Assembly: GCA_029975965.1 (NCBI GenBank)
Contig: JARKOV010000162.1
Location: 1-64,000 of the forward strand
DNA: 64,000 nucleotides
From: Anaerolinea sp.
GTDB lineage: Bacteria > Chloroflexota > Anaerolineae > Anaerolineales > Anaerolineaceae
Direction of reading: 5' to 3'
Part shown: positions 43,801 through 51,658 of the stretch, piece after piece
Position numbering within the stretch: position 1 is the stretch's first letter
Layout of the letters: each line of letters starts with the position of its first letter
Notes under the pieces: generated by a model
What the model was told of the DNA's origin: nothing
What the model saw: the letters and a program-made list of their open reading frames with translations, nothing else
The model's database searches: none
Translations under genes and position numbers: made by a program

Positions 43801-44470
43801 GATTGTGAAGGCGCAATCTCATTTCAACCGGGTGATCCAGGCGCAGAGTGGGCGACAGGCTTTGCATTACATCCACCAGGAATCCCCGGATTTGATCCTG
43901 CTCGACCTGATGATGCCCGATATGGACGGGTTCGCCGTGTTAGAGGCGATCCGCGAGAAGGATGCCAGCCGGAATATTCCGGTGGTGGTGGTCACCGGTC
44001 AGACGCTTTCTGAAGAAGACATGTTGCGGCTCAACCAGGGGGTCGTGTCGGTGCTTGGGAAAGGCATGTTCAACCGGCAAGAGACCCTGGATGCGCTTTC
44101 AGCCGCAGTGACCCATTCCCGCCGCCCGGGAACCGAGGTTCAACGCCTGGTCTTGAAGGCGATGGCCTTTATCCATACCCATTACCAGGATCCAATTTCG
44201 CGCAGTGACATGGCAGCTTACGTGGGGGTCAGTGAACGCCACCTGGCGCGTTGTTTCCAGGCGGAAATCGGCCTGACACCGATAACCTATCTCAACCGAT
44301 TCCGGGTGAAAGTTGCCAAGGCTCTGCTGGATGATGGTCAGTTAAGCATCACCGAGGTGGCGTTGGAAGCCGGCTTTTCGTCAGGCGGGTATTTCACCCG
44401 GGTGTTCCGAGAGGAAGTCGGCATTTCGCCACGCACCTATCTGCAAAGCAAGTGCGCGGTGCGCGCTTAG
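40832..44470 (+). CDS. Hybrid regulator: LacI-type sensor, histidine kinase, receiver and AraC domain
   Basis: The 1212-residue protein is a chain of modules. Residues about 8-285 are a LacI/PBP1-like sugar-binding domain (HLVEHGHQQIAFIAGR, ALIASNDQSAIGAI, VIGFDDRLEGR). Residues about 300-590 are a linker with a GAF-like part. HisKA has H606 (MVSHELRTPLN). HATPase (about 690-825) has NLVTNAVKFT and GFGLGLSICRRLVEMHGG. A first receiver-like domain (about 848-965) lacks the acidic pair. A true receiver (about 973-1090) has D1025 in LLDLMMPDMDG. An AraC-type HTH (about 1110-1210) has RSDMAAYVGVSERHLARCFQ. No transmembrane segment or signal peptide is visible, so sensing and output are cytoplasmic. 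It faces the sugar locus and probably controls it. Confidence 0.93.
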   Translation: MFDPIRPKRPTIGVLAGWQVYAGTLDSFLSNVIRGVQAAARQMDWNLLIGCGVIQSGLHDSSIRPAWPIQAPGVDFIPVGPWNCDGILAIPPFHHEAGLPYFLDLRSKGFPVVFTGDWEAGPGAVVDNLNGVKQAVFHLVEHGHQQIAFIAGRNRSVEGDSMSRLKGYQQGLMEAGLAYDPHLVEFGLHNEWGGYEALNRLLVKKRPFTALIASNDQSAIGAIAALREAGLQVPHDVAVIGFDDRLEGRAHIPSLTTVHYPMYEMGYRTAEVLQGILQDGWKNPPVVRVPTHLLIRESCGCMPGDEDLWKTSLGEAQPVYLYSNFNGDIKEKTAAEICGTLFYNMGRVGLRDIELLSRRLTANFTTSLERKDSALFRRSLQQILEYVALQDEDLHACQRAIGILRQRLPEMPECCFPDRFKFAVDMLDQARVLISELTRREASRLMVTNAQQAEITAQMSAHFSTAANEIELVEIFNRFIPQLGIKHAEVFFFEADGEDAYAWSRQAGGPNAKGIERRFVTRQYPPPGLYPESEPVNLVLLPLQTSQGSIGYMAFDGSRLELYAMIMSQFMAALNGIQLYQAAVRSRKEAEEANRLKSSFLSMVSHELRTPLNLISGISNMLLREREAKAGESARVNWDDLERIYISAQHLDGLIRDVIELGSLDVGNVSLAMEPMDLVEVLDSVTVIGKQLTRDKGLEWISEYPRNLPWVLGDRTRLRQVILNLVTNAVKFTTHGHVMLATYQEGHSLTVAVSDTGLGVPLEEQEFIFDEFRQSSRTTARGFGGFGLGLSICRRLVEMHGGKLAVCSSGNEGEGSMFFFSLPFIEKPIPLDQATESLEQAQQVLILAKNEIGGRSLESDLKQRGINAVLQSSGDVNQWRDWIFHGRPDAVILDRALTAEHGWELLKHIKSKPSTASIPVFFYTLDDIEEGCGSLLEMDYMTKPVDAAVLTETLMNMDLQKSGGDENDLFREKTVLIVDDDPGILELHSRIVKAQSHFNRVIQAQSGRQALHYIHQESPDLILLDLMMPDMDGFAVLEAIREKDASRNIPVVVVTGQTLSEEDMLRLNQGVVSVLGKGMFNRQETLDALSAAVTHSRRPGTEVQRLVLKAMAFIHTHYQDPISRSDMAAYVGVSERHLARCFQAEIGLTPITYLNRFRVKVAKALLDDGQLSITEVALEAGFSSGGYFTRVFREEVGISPRTYLQSKCAVRA

Positions 44471-44580
44471 CACTGGGTAGATGTCATTGGTTGGGTTATT
44501 GGGTGGCAAAGCCCCCCAAATATCCTGTCGCAACCATTCTGACTGGTCGTCCAGCCATCTTTTCCACCTCCAAATAAGAT

Positions 44581-44608
44581 TGTCCGAGAAATACAAGTGT
44601 TCGTCCGA
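44581..44608. promoter_or_regulatory. Putative AraC-type operator, 21-bp direct repeat
   Basis: TGTCCGA (44581-44587) and CGTCCGA (44602-44608) are direct repeats spaced 21 bp, each followed by A/T-rich bases ending in AAT. Two helical turns is the usual spacing for AraC-family half-sites. A similar pair occurs upstream of the importer operon. The rest of the 220-nt gap shows no gene. Confidence 0.5.
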
Positions 44609-44690
44609 ATAATGGAAGATTTTTCCCCTTGCGATCCGTTAAATTAATCCTGGAGGGGAATCTTGCTTAAAAGCGTCTATCCTGGGTGAA

Positions 44691-45077
44691 ATGGCGCGTC
44701 AGGAGGCTATGGCTCAGACCACGAAGCCAACCATACTGGTGATCGGTGCGGATTCGCATTTTTGCTACCTGATGCGAAGATACGTGCGCGAAAGCGCTCA
44801 TCCGCTCTTGTTCGCGATTCCAGATGAACAGGCGGTATCGTTGGCTACGCAAGAAAGACCGGCGCTGATCGTGATGGAGTCCGGGCCAAATGCGATCTTC
44901 AGCAGGAATTTGCTACCGAAACTGAAGACAAATGCGTCCACCTCCTGTATCCCCGTGGTATTATGTTCATGGAATGAAGATGAATACCCAGCTTCGACTC
45001 CAACTGCAGATGTGCACCTGCGGTTGCCCATCCTGTACGGCGATTTTTTATGCGTTCTGGGTGACCTGGGAATCTAA
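44691..45077 (+). CDS. Stand-alone pseudo-receiver domain protein
   Basis: The 128-residue protein has the fold pattern of a response-regulator receiver: TILVIGADSHFCYLMRRYV as beta1/alpha1, ALIVMESGPNAIFSRNLL where the phosphorylation site should be, and CIPVVLCSWNEDEY as beta4. The Asp expected in the third strand is Glu (VMESGP), and the acidic pair is reduced to one Asp (GAD). Phosphorylation is therefore unlikely; a constitutive or ligand-controlled role is possible. AGGAGG sits only two bases before an in-frame ATG at 44709, so the start could also be there. It directly follows the hybrid regulator and the operator-like repeats. Confidence 0.7.
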   Translation: MARQEAMAQTTKPTILVIGADSHFCYLMRRYVRESAHPLLFAIPDEQAVSLATQERPALIVMESGPNAIFSRNLLPKLKTNASTSCIPVVLCSWNEDEYPASTPTADVHLRLPILYGDFLCVLGDLGI

Positions 45078-45100
45078 AGCATCTCTCTGAGTACGGTTCA

Positions 45101-45571
45101 ATGAATAAGCTAAAGTCTTTTTCTGGTTACGCCATCGCGTATGTGATGTGGATTGTTTCGTTTCTGCTGTGGCTCGTTTTCATGCTGATTGGTCGCGAAA
45201 TGCTGAACGGCATGTTGGGTCTTTACTATATCGGCGAATCGTTTCAACGGGTGAACTCCGCAAAAATGTTCGACCGGATTTTCATGTTGGGCACCGGCTT
45301 GATCTGGGTGGTTTTGATGATCGCCGTGGAAAATTACTTCCGGCGCGGCGTGGCCGCCGGCGATCTTTGGCGCCGCATCGGTCGGGTGATCGGCCCGCAG
45401 GTGTTATTGATCTTCGTGGTGGATATCTTGAAAGCGGTTTTTGTGGACCCCACGCCGGTCTACTGGTTGCGCTGGGTGATTTGCGCCGCCGAGCTGATCT
45501 TCGGCGTGGGAGTCGTCTGGCTGTCTTATCGCCGGCAACCGGTCAACCCACCTGTCACTTCCCTCAGTTAA
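45101..45571 (+). CDS. Four-helix membrane protein of unknown function
   Basis: The 156-residue protein has four hydrophobic segments at about 10-30, 60-80, 95-113 and 125-142. They are separated by basic turns (ENYFRRGVAAGDLWRRIGR). No family is recognised. It sits 23 nt after the pseudo-receiver gene and before the 846-residue gene, which has its own promoter candidate overlapping this gene's 3' end. A role in transport or sensing in this locus is a guess. Confidence 0.65.
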   Translation: MNKLKSFSGYAIAYVMWIVSFLLWLVFMLIGREMLNGMLGLYYIGESFQRVNSAKMFDRIFMLGTGLIWVVLMIAVENYFRRGVAAGDLWRRIGRVIGPQVLLIFVVDILKAVFVDPTPVYWLRWVICAAELIFGVGVVWLSYRRQPVNPPVTSLS

Positions 45572-45573
45572 GG

Positions 45574-45579
45574 TACAAT
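45574..45579 (+). promoter_or_regulatory. -10 candidate for the 846-residue gene
   Basis: TACAAT lies 3 nt after the stop of the membrane-protein gene and about 116 nt before the ATG at 45696. No good -35 is present. Confidence 0.35.
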
Positions 45580-45695
45580 TCTCTCATCGTTATCCGTTAA
45601 ATTGGCGTCGGCGCACTCTCCGGTTTTCAGGCAGTTCGAGAGAAATTCGCGCGCCAAAATCGATGGCACTACCTCAGCGTCTGGAGAAGAACTGA

Positions 45696-48236
45696 ATGGC
45701 CCCTTCATTGTTACCGTTTGCTTTGCAAGATGGTTTTGTCGATCATTGGTTAACCGCTGGTCCCGTCGCTGTACCTCTCGAAGGTCACCCCGCTTTCCTG
45801 GATCCGAAAACGAAAAAACAAATTGCGGAACGCTTTCACGATCCAAAGTCGGGCGTCACGCGCATGCCGGTGGAACCCGGGCCGCTCGTGGAAGCGAAGT
45901 TTAGCGTCGGGAAACTTGAAACGGAATGGGGATACTTTCACTGCTCGAGCGACCACCTGATCGACCACTCGGTCTCTTTTCTGGCTCCCCATTTTGTCCG
46001 CACCTGGGCCTACGCGCAGATAACCAGCCCGGTTGCCCAGAAAGGCGCGTTTGTGCTGACGGCCGCCGGCCCTGCAGATGTGTGGGTCAACGATCAGCCG
46101 ACCTTTCAGGTTGCCGACTCCCCGGACTCGCCCTCCCATTTTTCATTCGAAGCGGACTTGAAAGAAGGCACAAACGAAGTCGTCGTTCGCTTGAGCGGAG
46201 TGGCGGCCCCGGATTGTCTCTTGGTGATGGCTCTTCACGTCCAGGCGCAAGGGGCCGCGGTGGCTATTCCGACCTTAATCCCCTCGGTTGAGCGGCGCCA
46301 GGAGTTGGAGAGCGTGGCTGATCAGGTCTGGCTGGACCGCGATGTGTACACCGCCGATGACCAGGTGCGCCTTCACTGGCCTCCCGACCTGGAAAAAGCC
46401 GCATTCAACGATGTGCGTTTCCAGACCGCCAGCGGGCGAATCTACGCGCAAGCCGAGGATGTCGGCAACCCAGGGCAAGCGCTCTTCCTGGGCAATCCCG
46501 TGGGGCTATCGGAAGGGCCCTACAACGCGCTGATCATGCCGCGCGCCTGGGAGTTGTACGAGTCGGAAATCCGTGTGACCCGTTACCTGCCGGCCTGGCT
46601 GACCGGCCCGAATCGTTTCTCGAGCACGCTCTATGGCTCGGTGCCCGATCGCAAGCGCGAGGCGTTGGTCTATGCCATGCGCCATGAAGGAGAGTTGTTC
46701 GCTGAGGTTGCCCGCATGGCGCTTGGCCGTTGGGGTGATGTCCAGGCGCAGAACATTCGCAAAGCGATCGAGGCGGTCGACGCCAACCGGTTGAACGCCC
46801 TTGAGCAATTGCTTGGCCTGTTGGGCGCGGTGGCGCGATTCGGCAGCCAGCCGGAGTTTCCGCGTTGGATCAAAAAGGAGATCAAAGCCTGCGCCTTGCG
46901 CTTCGCTTTCTCTGCGGAAAACGTTGTGGGTGATTCCTCGCAGACATCGCCGGAAACGAGCGTGCTGCTGCTCTTTGCCTGCAAGGTGCTCGCCGGGCAG
47001 CTTTACCCGGACGGTGAATTCACCGCTACCGGCGAAAGCGGGAAAATCTTGCGAAAAACGGGTGAAGGCCAGGCCATGGCCTGGATGCAGGCGCATGGGA
47101 AATGGGGCTTCGCCGGTTGGGACTCGCCCCAATTGTACGCCGACACCTTGATGGCGCTCTCGTACCTGGTGGATTTTGCGCGGCACGAGGCGCTCTGGGA
47201 GCTTGGCTCGGTGCTGATGGATAAGATGTTCCTTTCGCTGGCCTTGAATTCATTCAAGGGATGTTTCGCCTCGACTCGCGGACGCTCCACCACCCTCGAG
47301 GTGAAGAGCGCGTATCTCGAAGCGACCAGCGGCATCACGCGCCTGTTCTGGGGACTGGGTGTCTACAACCAGCACATCGCCCCGCTGGTGAGCCTGGCCT
47401 GCCAGCGCAAGTACGAATTGCCGTTGATCCTGGCGGAAATTGCGGTGGGGCAGCAGGAGGAGCTGCTCAATAAAGAACAGCACGGAGCGGGCGATGTGCG
47501 AGTCAATAAGGTGACGTACCGCACCCCGGATACCATGCTGGCTTCCGCGCAGGATTATCGCCCAGGCCAGCCGGGCAAGCGCGAGCACATCTGGCAGGCC
47601 ACCCTGGGTCCGCAAAGCCCGGTGTTTGTCAACCATCCCGGCAGTATGTCGCAAAACGACGTTCACGTGCCGAATTTCTGGCTGGGGAACGGTGCTCTGC
47701 CGCGCGTGGCGCAATGGAAAGATGCGCTGATCGCGCTCTACCGCTTGCCTGCCGATGCCCGGCTGGATTTTACCCACGCTTACTTCCCTACCGCGACCTT
47801 TGATGAGTATGTCATCCGCGATGGCATGGCGTTTGCCCGCAAGGGAGACGGCTACCTGGCGTTGACGGCGGCGCAAGGGCTGCGGCTGATCGACCGGGGG
47901 CGCACGGCCTTTCGCGAGCTGCGCTCTGGCGGGCGTGAGAATATCTGGGTCTGCCAGATGGGACGTGCCGCCCTGGACGGCGACTTTGCAGCTTTCCAGG
48001 AGAAGGTGCTGGCGTCCAGGCCCCAATTTGACGGGCTGGCGATCGATTGGCAGACGATTCGAGGCGATGCGTTGCAGTTTGGCTGGCAGTCGCCGCTGCG
48101 GGTCAATGGGAACGAGCAACCCTTGAGCGGGTTCAAGCATTTTGACAACCCCTACACCCAGGCCGACCTGCCCTGTCAAGAAATGGAGGTGCGCACCGAA
48201 CATTACCTGTTGCGCCTGGACTTCCAGGAGACGTAG
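45696..48236 (+). CDS. Unrecognised large protein of the sugar locus
   Basis: The 846-residue protein has no signal peptide and no transmembrane helix. The N-terminal 240 residues are beta-rich with carbohydrate-module-like features (GFVDHWLTAGPVAVP, AQKGAFVLTAAGPADVWVND, EVVVRLSGVAAPDCLLVM). The middle 350 residues are helical and include LEQLLGLLGAVARFG, GQAMAWMQAHGKWGFAGWDS and AYLEATSGITRLFWGLGVYN, compatible with an alpha/alpha toroid. The last 180 residues are beta-rich (DEYVIRDGMAFARKGDGYLA, LRSGGRENIWVCQMG). This order of sandwich, toroid and sandwich resembles some polysaccharide lyases and toroid glycoside hydrolases, but I recognise no catalytic motif. The start has GGAGAAG at about five bases. 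It precedes the importer genes. Confidence 0.75.
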   Translation: MAPSLLPFALQDGFVDHWLTAGPVAVPLEGHPAFLDPKTKKQIAERFHDPKSGVTRMPVEPGPLVEAKFSVGKLETEWGYFHCSSDHLIDHSVSFLAPHFVRTWAYAQITSPVAQKGAFVLTAAGPADVWVNDQPTFQVADSPDSPSHFSFEADLKEGTNEVVVRLSGVAAPDCLLVMALHVQAQGAAVAIPTLIPSVERRQELESVADQVWLDRDVYTADDQVRLHWPPDLEKAAFNDVRFQTASGRIYAQAEDVGNPGQALFLGNPVGLSEGPYNALIMPRAWELYESEIRVTRYLPAWLTGPNRFSSTLYGSVPDRKREALVYAMRHEGELFAEVARMALGRWGDVQAQNIRKAIEAVDANRLNALEQLLGLLGAVARFGSQPEFPRWIKKEIKACALRFAFSAENVVGDSSQTSPETSVLLLFACKVLAGQLYPDGEFTATGESGKILRKTGEGQAMAWMQAHGKWGFAGWDSPQLYADTLMALSYLVDFARHEALWELGSVLMDKMFLSLALNSFKGCFASTRGRSTTLEVKSAYLEATSGITRLFWGLGVYNQHIAPLVSLACQRKYELPLILAEIAVGQQEELLNKEQHGAGDVRVNKVTYRTPDTMLASAQDYRPGQPGKREHIWQATLGPQSPVFVNHPGSMSQNDVHVPNFWLGNGALPRVAQWKDALIALYRLPADARLDFTHAYFPTATFDEYVIRDGMAFARKGDGYLALTAAQGLRLIDRGRTAFRELRSGGRENIWVCQMGRAALDGDFAAFQEKVLASRPQFDGLAIDWQTIRGDALQFGWQSPLRVNGNEQPLSGFKHFDNPYTQADLPCQEMEVRTEHYLLRLDFQET

Positions 48237-48263
48237 ACGGGATTCCGTGAACGTTTCCGAACT

Positions 48264-48304
48264 TGTCCTAATAATCCAAAACCATGTCCTTAAATTACTA
48301 TAAT
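48264..48304 (+). promoter_or_regulatory. Promoter of the importer operon with AraC-type half-sites
   Basis: TATAAT lies at 48299-48304. No -35 box is found. In its place are direct repeats TGTCCTA (48264-48270) and TGTCCTT (48285-48291), spaced 21 bp, the second ending eight bases before the -10. This is the geometry of an AraC-dependent promoter. In the remaining leader to 48458 a hairpin (48397-48403 with 48407-48413, three-base loop) is the only other feature. Confidence 0.6.
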
Positions 48305-48458
48305 TTTCCTTTCGAATTTGGTATGGTAAACAATATGCCGGATTCACGCAACGTAAAAGGGGATATGTTGTCCTGGCGCGCTGTACGGATCCGCAGCCGG
48401 TGCGCGGCACCGGACGTCGTTTCCGATTTCCCTTTTCATTTCAATTGGAGGAAAGAGA

Positions 48459-50546
48459 ATGGATCGCAAGCTAAAACGTCGTGATTTTATAAAGCTCTCT
48501 TCAGTGGCATTCCTGGGAGCTGTGGCGGCCGCGTGCAGCCCGCAGCCGGCTGAGACGCCGACATCCGCGCCGCCCGCTGCTGAGCCCACCAAGGCCCCTG
48601 AAGCTGAGCCAACCAAGGCCCCCGAAGCGGAAGCCACTCAACCCCCGGCTGCTTCGAAAGAGCCCCCGATGCTCCAGGCGAAAGTCGACAGTGGCGAGTT
48701 GCCCCCGCTCGAGGAGCGCCTCCCGGAGAATCCCTTTGTGGTCTCCAATCGCACCAACGGCATTGGCGTGTATGGCGGCGAGCTGCGCGTCAACAGCTTT
48801 GACCCGGTGTGGTGGGTGAGCGCTTACGACATCTTCTGCGAGCGCCTGCTGCACTACTCCGACCAGGACGGATCGACGATTGTCCCCAACGTGCTCGAGA
48901 GCTGGGAAGTCTCACCGGACGGCAAGGTCTGGACGATGCGCATGCGCAAGGGCATGAAATGGGACGACGGTGAGCCGATCACCAGCGAGGACGTGCGCTT
49001 CTGGTGGGAAGATCACCAGGCTGACACCCGCATCAACGCCAACCCCTGGTGGCAGTTCCGCTTCGGCGGCGAGAACATGAAGGTTGACATCCTGGACGAT
49101 TTCACCTTCCGCTTCACTTTCGCAGCCCCCTTCGGCAACTTCGCCGCGCACATGACCCGCTGGACCGGCAACGATGGCTTCATGTGGCCTTCGCACTACC
49201 TCAAGCAGTTCCACGCCACCTACACCGACGAAGCCTCGCTGGTTGAAATGGCCAAAGCCGCTAACCTCGAAACCTGGGTGCAGTTGTACAACTCGAAGAT
49301 CGTCCCAGGCGTGTGGGGCGGTCCGGATGGCATCCTGGAATACCCCAAGTACTTCATGTTCAAGGTTGTTGACCACCCCAAGGAAGGCGTCTACCTGTGG
49401 GAGCGCAACCCCTACTTCTGGAAGGTGGATGAGCAGGGCAACCAGTTGCCGTACCTCGACACGATGCGCATCGACTATGCGGCCAACACCGAGGTGACCA
49501 AGCTCAAGGTGGCCCAGAGCGAGCTGGACTGGCTTGGCATGCACGAAGTGACCATGATGGAATACCCCTTCTACAAGGAGAACGAACCCAAGGCCAACTT
49601 TGTGGTGGGCGATTACATCTCCTGCATGGGTGACCGGGTAACCTTCTTCCCCTATCACACGGTTTACAAGGATGACGGCACGTTGGACGAGGGTTTGACG
49701 GAGATCGTGCGCGATTATCGCTTCGTCAAAGCGCTCTCCCTGGCGATCGACCGCGAGGAGATCAACCAGTCCGTATTCTTCGGCACCGCTCGCATCGGGC
49801 AGATGTCGCCCATGCCCGCGTCCAAGTATTACAAGGAAGAGTATGGCACTGCCTTCGCAGAGTATGACCCCGACGCCGCCAATGCGTTGCTGGATGAGAT
49901 GGGCCTGAAGAAAGGCGCCGATGGCATGCGCACCCGCCTGGATGGCTCCAAGTTGACCTACAACATCGAGCATTCCGGCATCCGCGTCGGCCCGGCCGTC
50001 CCCAAGATCTGCGAAATGGTCGCCGCTTACTGGCGCGAAGTCGGTATCGACGCCACCAGTAAAGAAATTCAAGACTCGCTGTTGGTTGAGCGGAAGCGCA
50101 ATGCCCAGGTGCACTGCACGGTGTGGCACGCCGACCGCTGCACCGACATGCTCCTGCACATCGAGCCGCAGTGGTTCATCCCCACCTCCGACGGTGGACA
50201 GGGCGGCTGCGATGCCAAGTGGGGTCAATGGTACCTGGCCGCCGATAAGTCCGCGGAAGGCCTCGTGGAACCCCCCGATGAGATCAAGAAGCTGCTCTCG
50301 ACGTTTGACCAGATGACCGCCGTGGTCGACGAGAACGAGCGCGTGGCCCTTGGCCAGCAAATCTTCGATTGGCTCGCCGAGAATCCGCTGCAAATCGGTC
50401 TCATTCTGGAGTGCCCGGCTCCGTTGCTGGCTAACAAGAACCTGCGCAACCTGCCGCCGGCCAAAGCCTACATCGGCTGGGACACCTACGGCCTCTCAAC
50501 CTACCACCCCTGCGCCTGGTATTACGAGGGCGGAGTTCGTGCGTAG
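48459..50546 (+). CDS. ABC transporter substrate-binding lipoprotein, family 5
   Basis: The 695-residue protein begins with a twin-arginine lipoprotein signal: RRDFIKLSSVAFLGAVAAAC, lipidation Cys26 or nearby. A Pro/Ala/Glu/Thr-rich tether follows (about 30-70, with repeated PTKAPEAE). The SBP_bac_5 fold is recognisable in VPNVLESWEVSPDGKVWTMR followed by MRKGMKWDDGEPITSEDVRF. Family-5 binding proteins transport oligopeptides, but in Thermotogae and Chloroflexota many bind oligosaccharides. The neighbouring beta-galactosidases and the AraC/LacI hybrid regulator favour a galactoside. GGAGGAAAGAG precedes the start. A hairpin separates it from the permease genes, as is common when the binding protein must be in excess. 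Confidence 0.92.
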   Translation: MDRKLKRRDFIKLSSVAFLGAVAAACSPQPAETPTSAPPAAEPTKAPEAEPTKAPEAEATQPPAASKEPPMLQAKVDSGELPPLEERLPENPFVVSNRTNGIGVYGGELRVNSFDPVWWVSAYDIFCERLLHYSDQDGSTIVPNVLESWEVSPDGKVWTMRMRKGMKWDDGEPITSEDVRFWWEDHQADTRINANPWWQFRFGGENMKVDILDDFTFRFTFAAPFGNFAAHMTRWTGNDGFMWPSHYLKQFHATYTDEASLVEMAKAANLETWVQLYNSKIVPGVWGGPDGILEYPKYFMFKVVDHPKEGVYLWERNPYFWKVDEQGNQLPYLDTMRIDYAANTEVTKLKVAQSELDWLGMHEVTMMEYPFYKENEPKANFVVGDYISCMGDRVTFFPYHTVYKDDGTLDEGLTEIVRDYRFVKALSLAIDREEINQSVFFGTARIGQMSPMPASKYYKEEYGTAFAEYDPDAANALLDEMGLKKGADGMRTRLDGSKLTYNIEHSGIRVGPAVPKICEMVAAYWREVGIDATSKEIQDSLLVERKRNAQVHCTVWHADRCTDMLLHIEPQWFIPTSDGGQGGCDAKWGQWYLAADKSAEGLVEPPDEIKKLLSTFDQMTAVVDENERVALGQQIFDWLAENPLQIGLILECPAPLLANKNLRNLPPAKAYIGWDTYGLSTYHPCAWYYEGGVRA

Positions 50547-50564
50547 TGCCTGTTGAGTAAGAAA

Positions 50565-50607
50565 AACTACCGGATGTAGCCCCTCCTCGGGACTACGTCC
50601 GGTAGTT
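50565..50607 (+). other. Intercistronic hairpin between binding protein and permease
   Basis: The arms 50565-50574 and 50598-50607 pair over 10 bases. Further inside, GTAG/CTAC (50576-50579 with 50593-50596) and CCC/GGG continue the stem with one bulge. No T tract follows. It probably stabilises the upstream message or partly terminates it, giving more binding protein than permease. Confidence 0.6.
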
Positions 50608-50656
50608 CATTAGAACGCGGTCCGCGCGTTGCCCAACAGTCAAGGAGGTGAACTCC

Positions 50657-51658
50657 ATGGTTAATTACATTCTGATGCGCCTGCTGCGCATGATTCCCCA
50701 AATGATCATCATCTCGGTGATCGGGTTTGTCATCATTCAGCTTCCGCCGGGCGATTTTCTCACCGAGCGGATCAACCGCCTGAAGGCTTCGGGTCTCACG
50801 GTCGACGAGGCTGAGGTTGCTCGGTTAACCAACATGTACGGCCTGGATAAACCGATGCATCAGCAGTACCTCAAATGGATTGGGAATATTGTCACGAAGG
50901 GCGATTTCGGTTACTCCTTCGTGTTCAGCAAGCCGGTCAACCAGATTATCGGCTCGCGCATGGGCATGACCTTCTTTATCGCGTTCCTGGCATTTGTCGT
51001 TTGCTGGTCGTTTGCCATTCCGGTCGGCATCCTGGTGGCGGTGAAGCAGTACTCGTTCATCGATTACTTCTTCACCTTCCTCGGTTTTATCGGCCTGGCG
51101 GTGCCGGGGTTCCTCCTGGCGCTGGTGTTGATGTACCTATCCTTCTCCGTGTTCGGGCTGAAAGTGGGCGGACTGTTCTCTCAGGAATACTTGACTGCGC
51201 CCTGGAGTTGGGCTCGTTTCGTCGACTTCTTGAAACACATCTGGCTGCCGGTGATCATCCTGGCGATCGGCGGCACGGCAAACCTGATCCGCACCATGCG
51301 CGCCACCATGCTGGATGAGCTGCGCAAGCAATATGTCACCGTGGCGCGCGCCAAGGGGCTGTCGGAGCTGAAAGTGCTCCTGCTCTACCCGGTGCGCATC
51401 GCGATCAACCCCATCGTCAGCACCTTCGGGTGGCTGCTGGTGTGGTTCTTCTCCGGCGGGACTGTGGTTGAGATCGTGCTCAACCTGGATACCGCCGGCC
51501 CAGTTTTGTGGCGCGCCCTGATGAACCAGGATATGTACACGGCCGGCGCGTACATCATCCTCATCGGGCTGCTGACCGCGATTGGCAGCCTGGTATCCGA
51601 TTTGCTGCTCGCGGCGATCGACCCGCGCATTCGCTTTGGTGGATTGGAGACGGCATGA
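50657..51658 (+). CDS. ABC transporter permease (OppB/DppB-like)
   Basis: The 333-residue protein is a binding-protein-dependent permease with six hydrophobic segments. It starts MVNYILMRLLRMIPQMIIIS. The coupling (EAA) region is VARAKGLSELKVLLLYPVRI. The first periplasmic loop (LTNMYGLDKPMHQQYLKWIG followed by KGDFGYSF) is typical of OppB. The start is the ATG at 50657 with GGAGG at eight bases; a GTG at 50648 is in frame. The last base pairs overlap the next permease gene (ATGA). Confidence 0.93.
   Translation: MVNYILMRLLRMIPQMIIISVIGFVIIQLPPGDFLTERINRLKASGLTVDEAEVARLTNMYGLDKPMHQQYLKWIGNIVTKGDFGYSFVFSKPVNQIIGSRMGMTFFIAFLAFVVCWSFAIPVGILVAVKQYSFIDYFFTFLGFIGLAVPGFLLALVLMYLSFSVFGLKVGGLFSQEYLTAPWSWARFVDFLKHIWLPVIILAIGGTANLIRTMRATMLDELRKQYVTVARAKGLSELKVLLLYPVRIAINPIVSTFGWLLVWFFSGGTVVEIVLNLDTAGPVLWRALMNQDMYTAGAYIILIGLLTAIGSLVSDLLLAAIDPRIRFGGLETA

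Noticed and set aside
48593..48650. DNA tandem repeat in the binding-protein gene
   Set aside because: It encodes the repeated Pro-Thr-Lys-Ala-Pro-Glu-Ala-Glu tether of the lipoprotein, a common linker; not a separate element.
48912..50393. Long minus-strand frame opposite the substrate-binding protein
   Set aside because: Shadow of a well-supported gene; composition is typical of antisense of G+C-rich codons.
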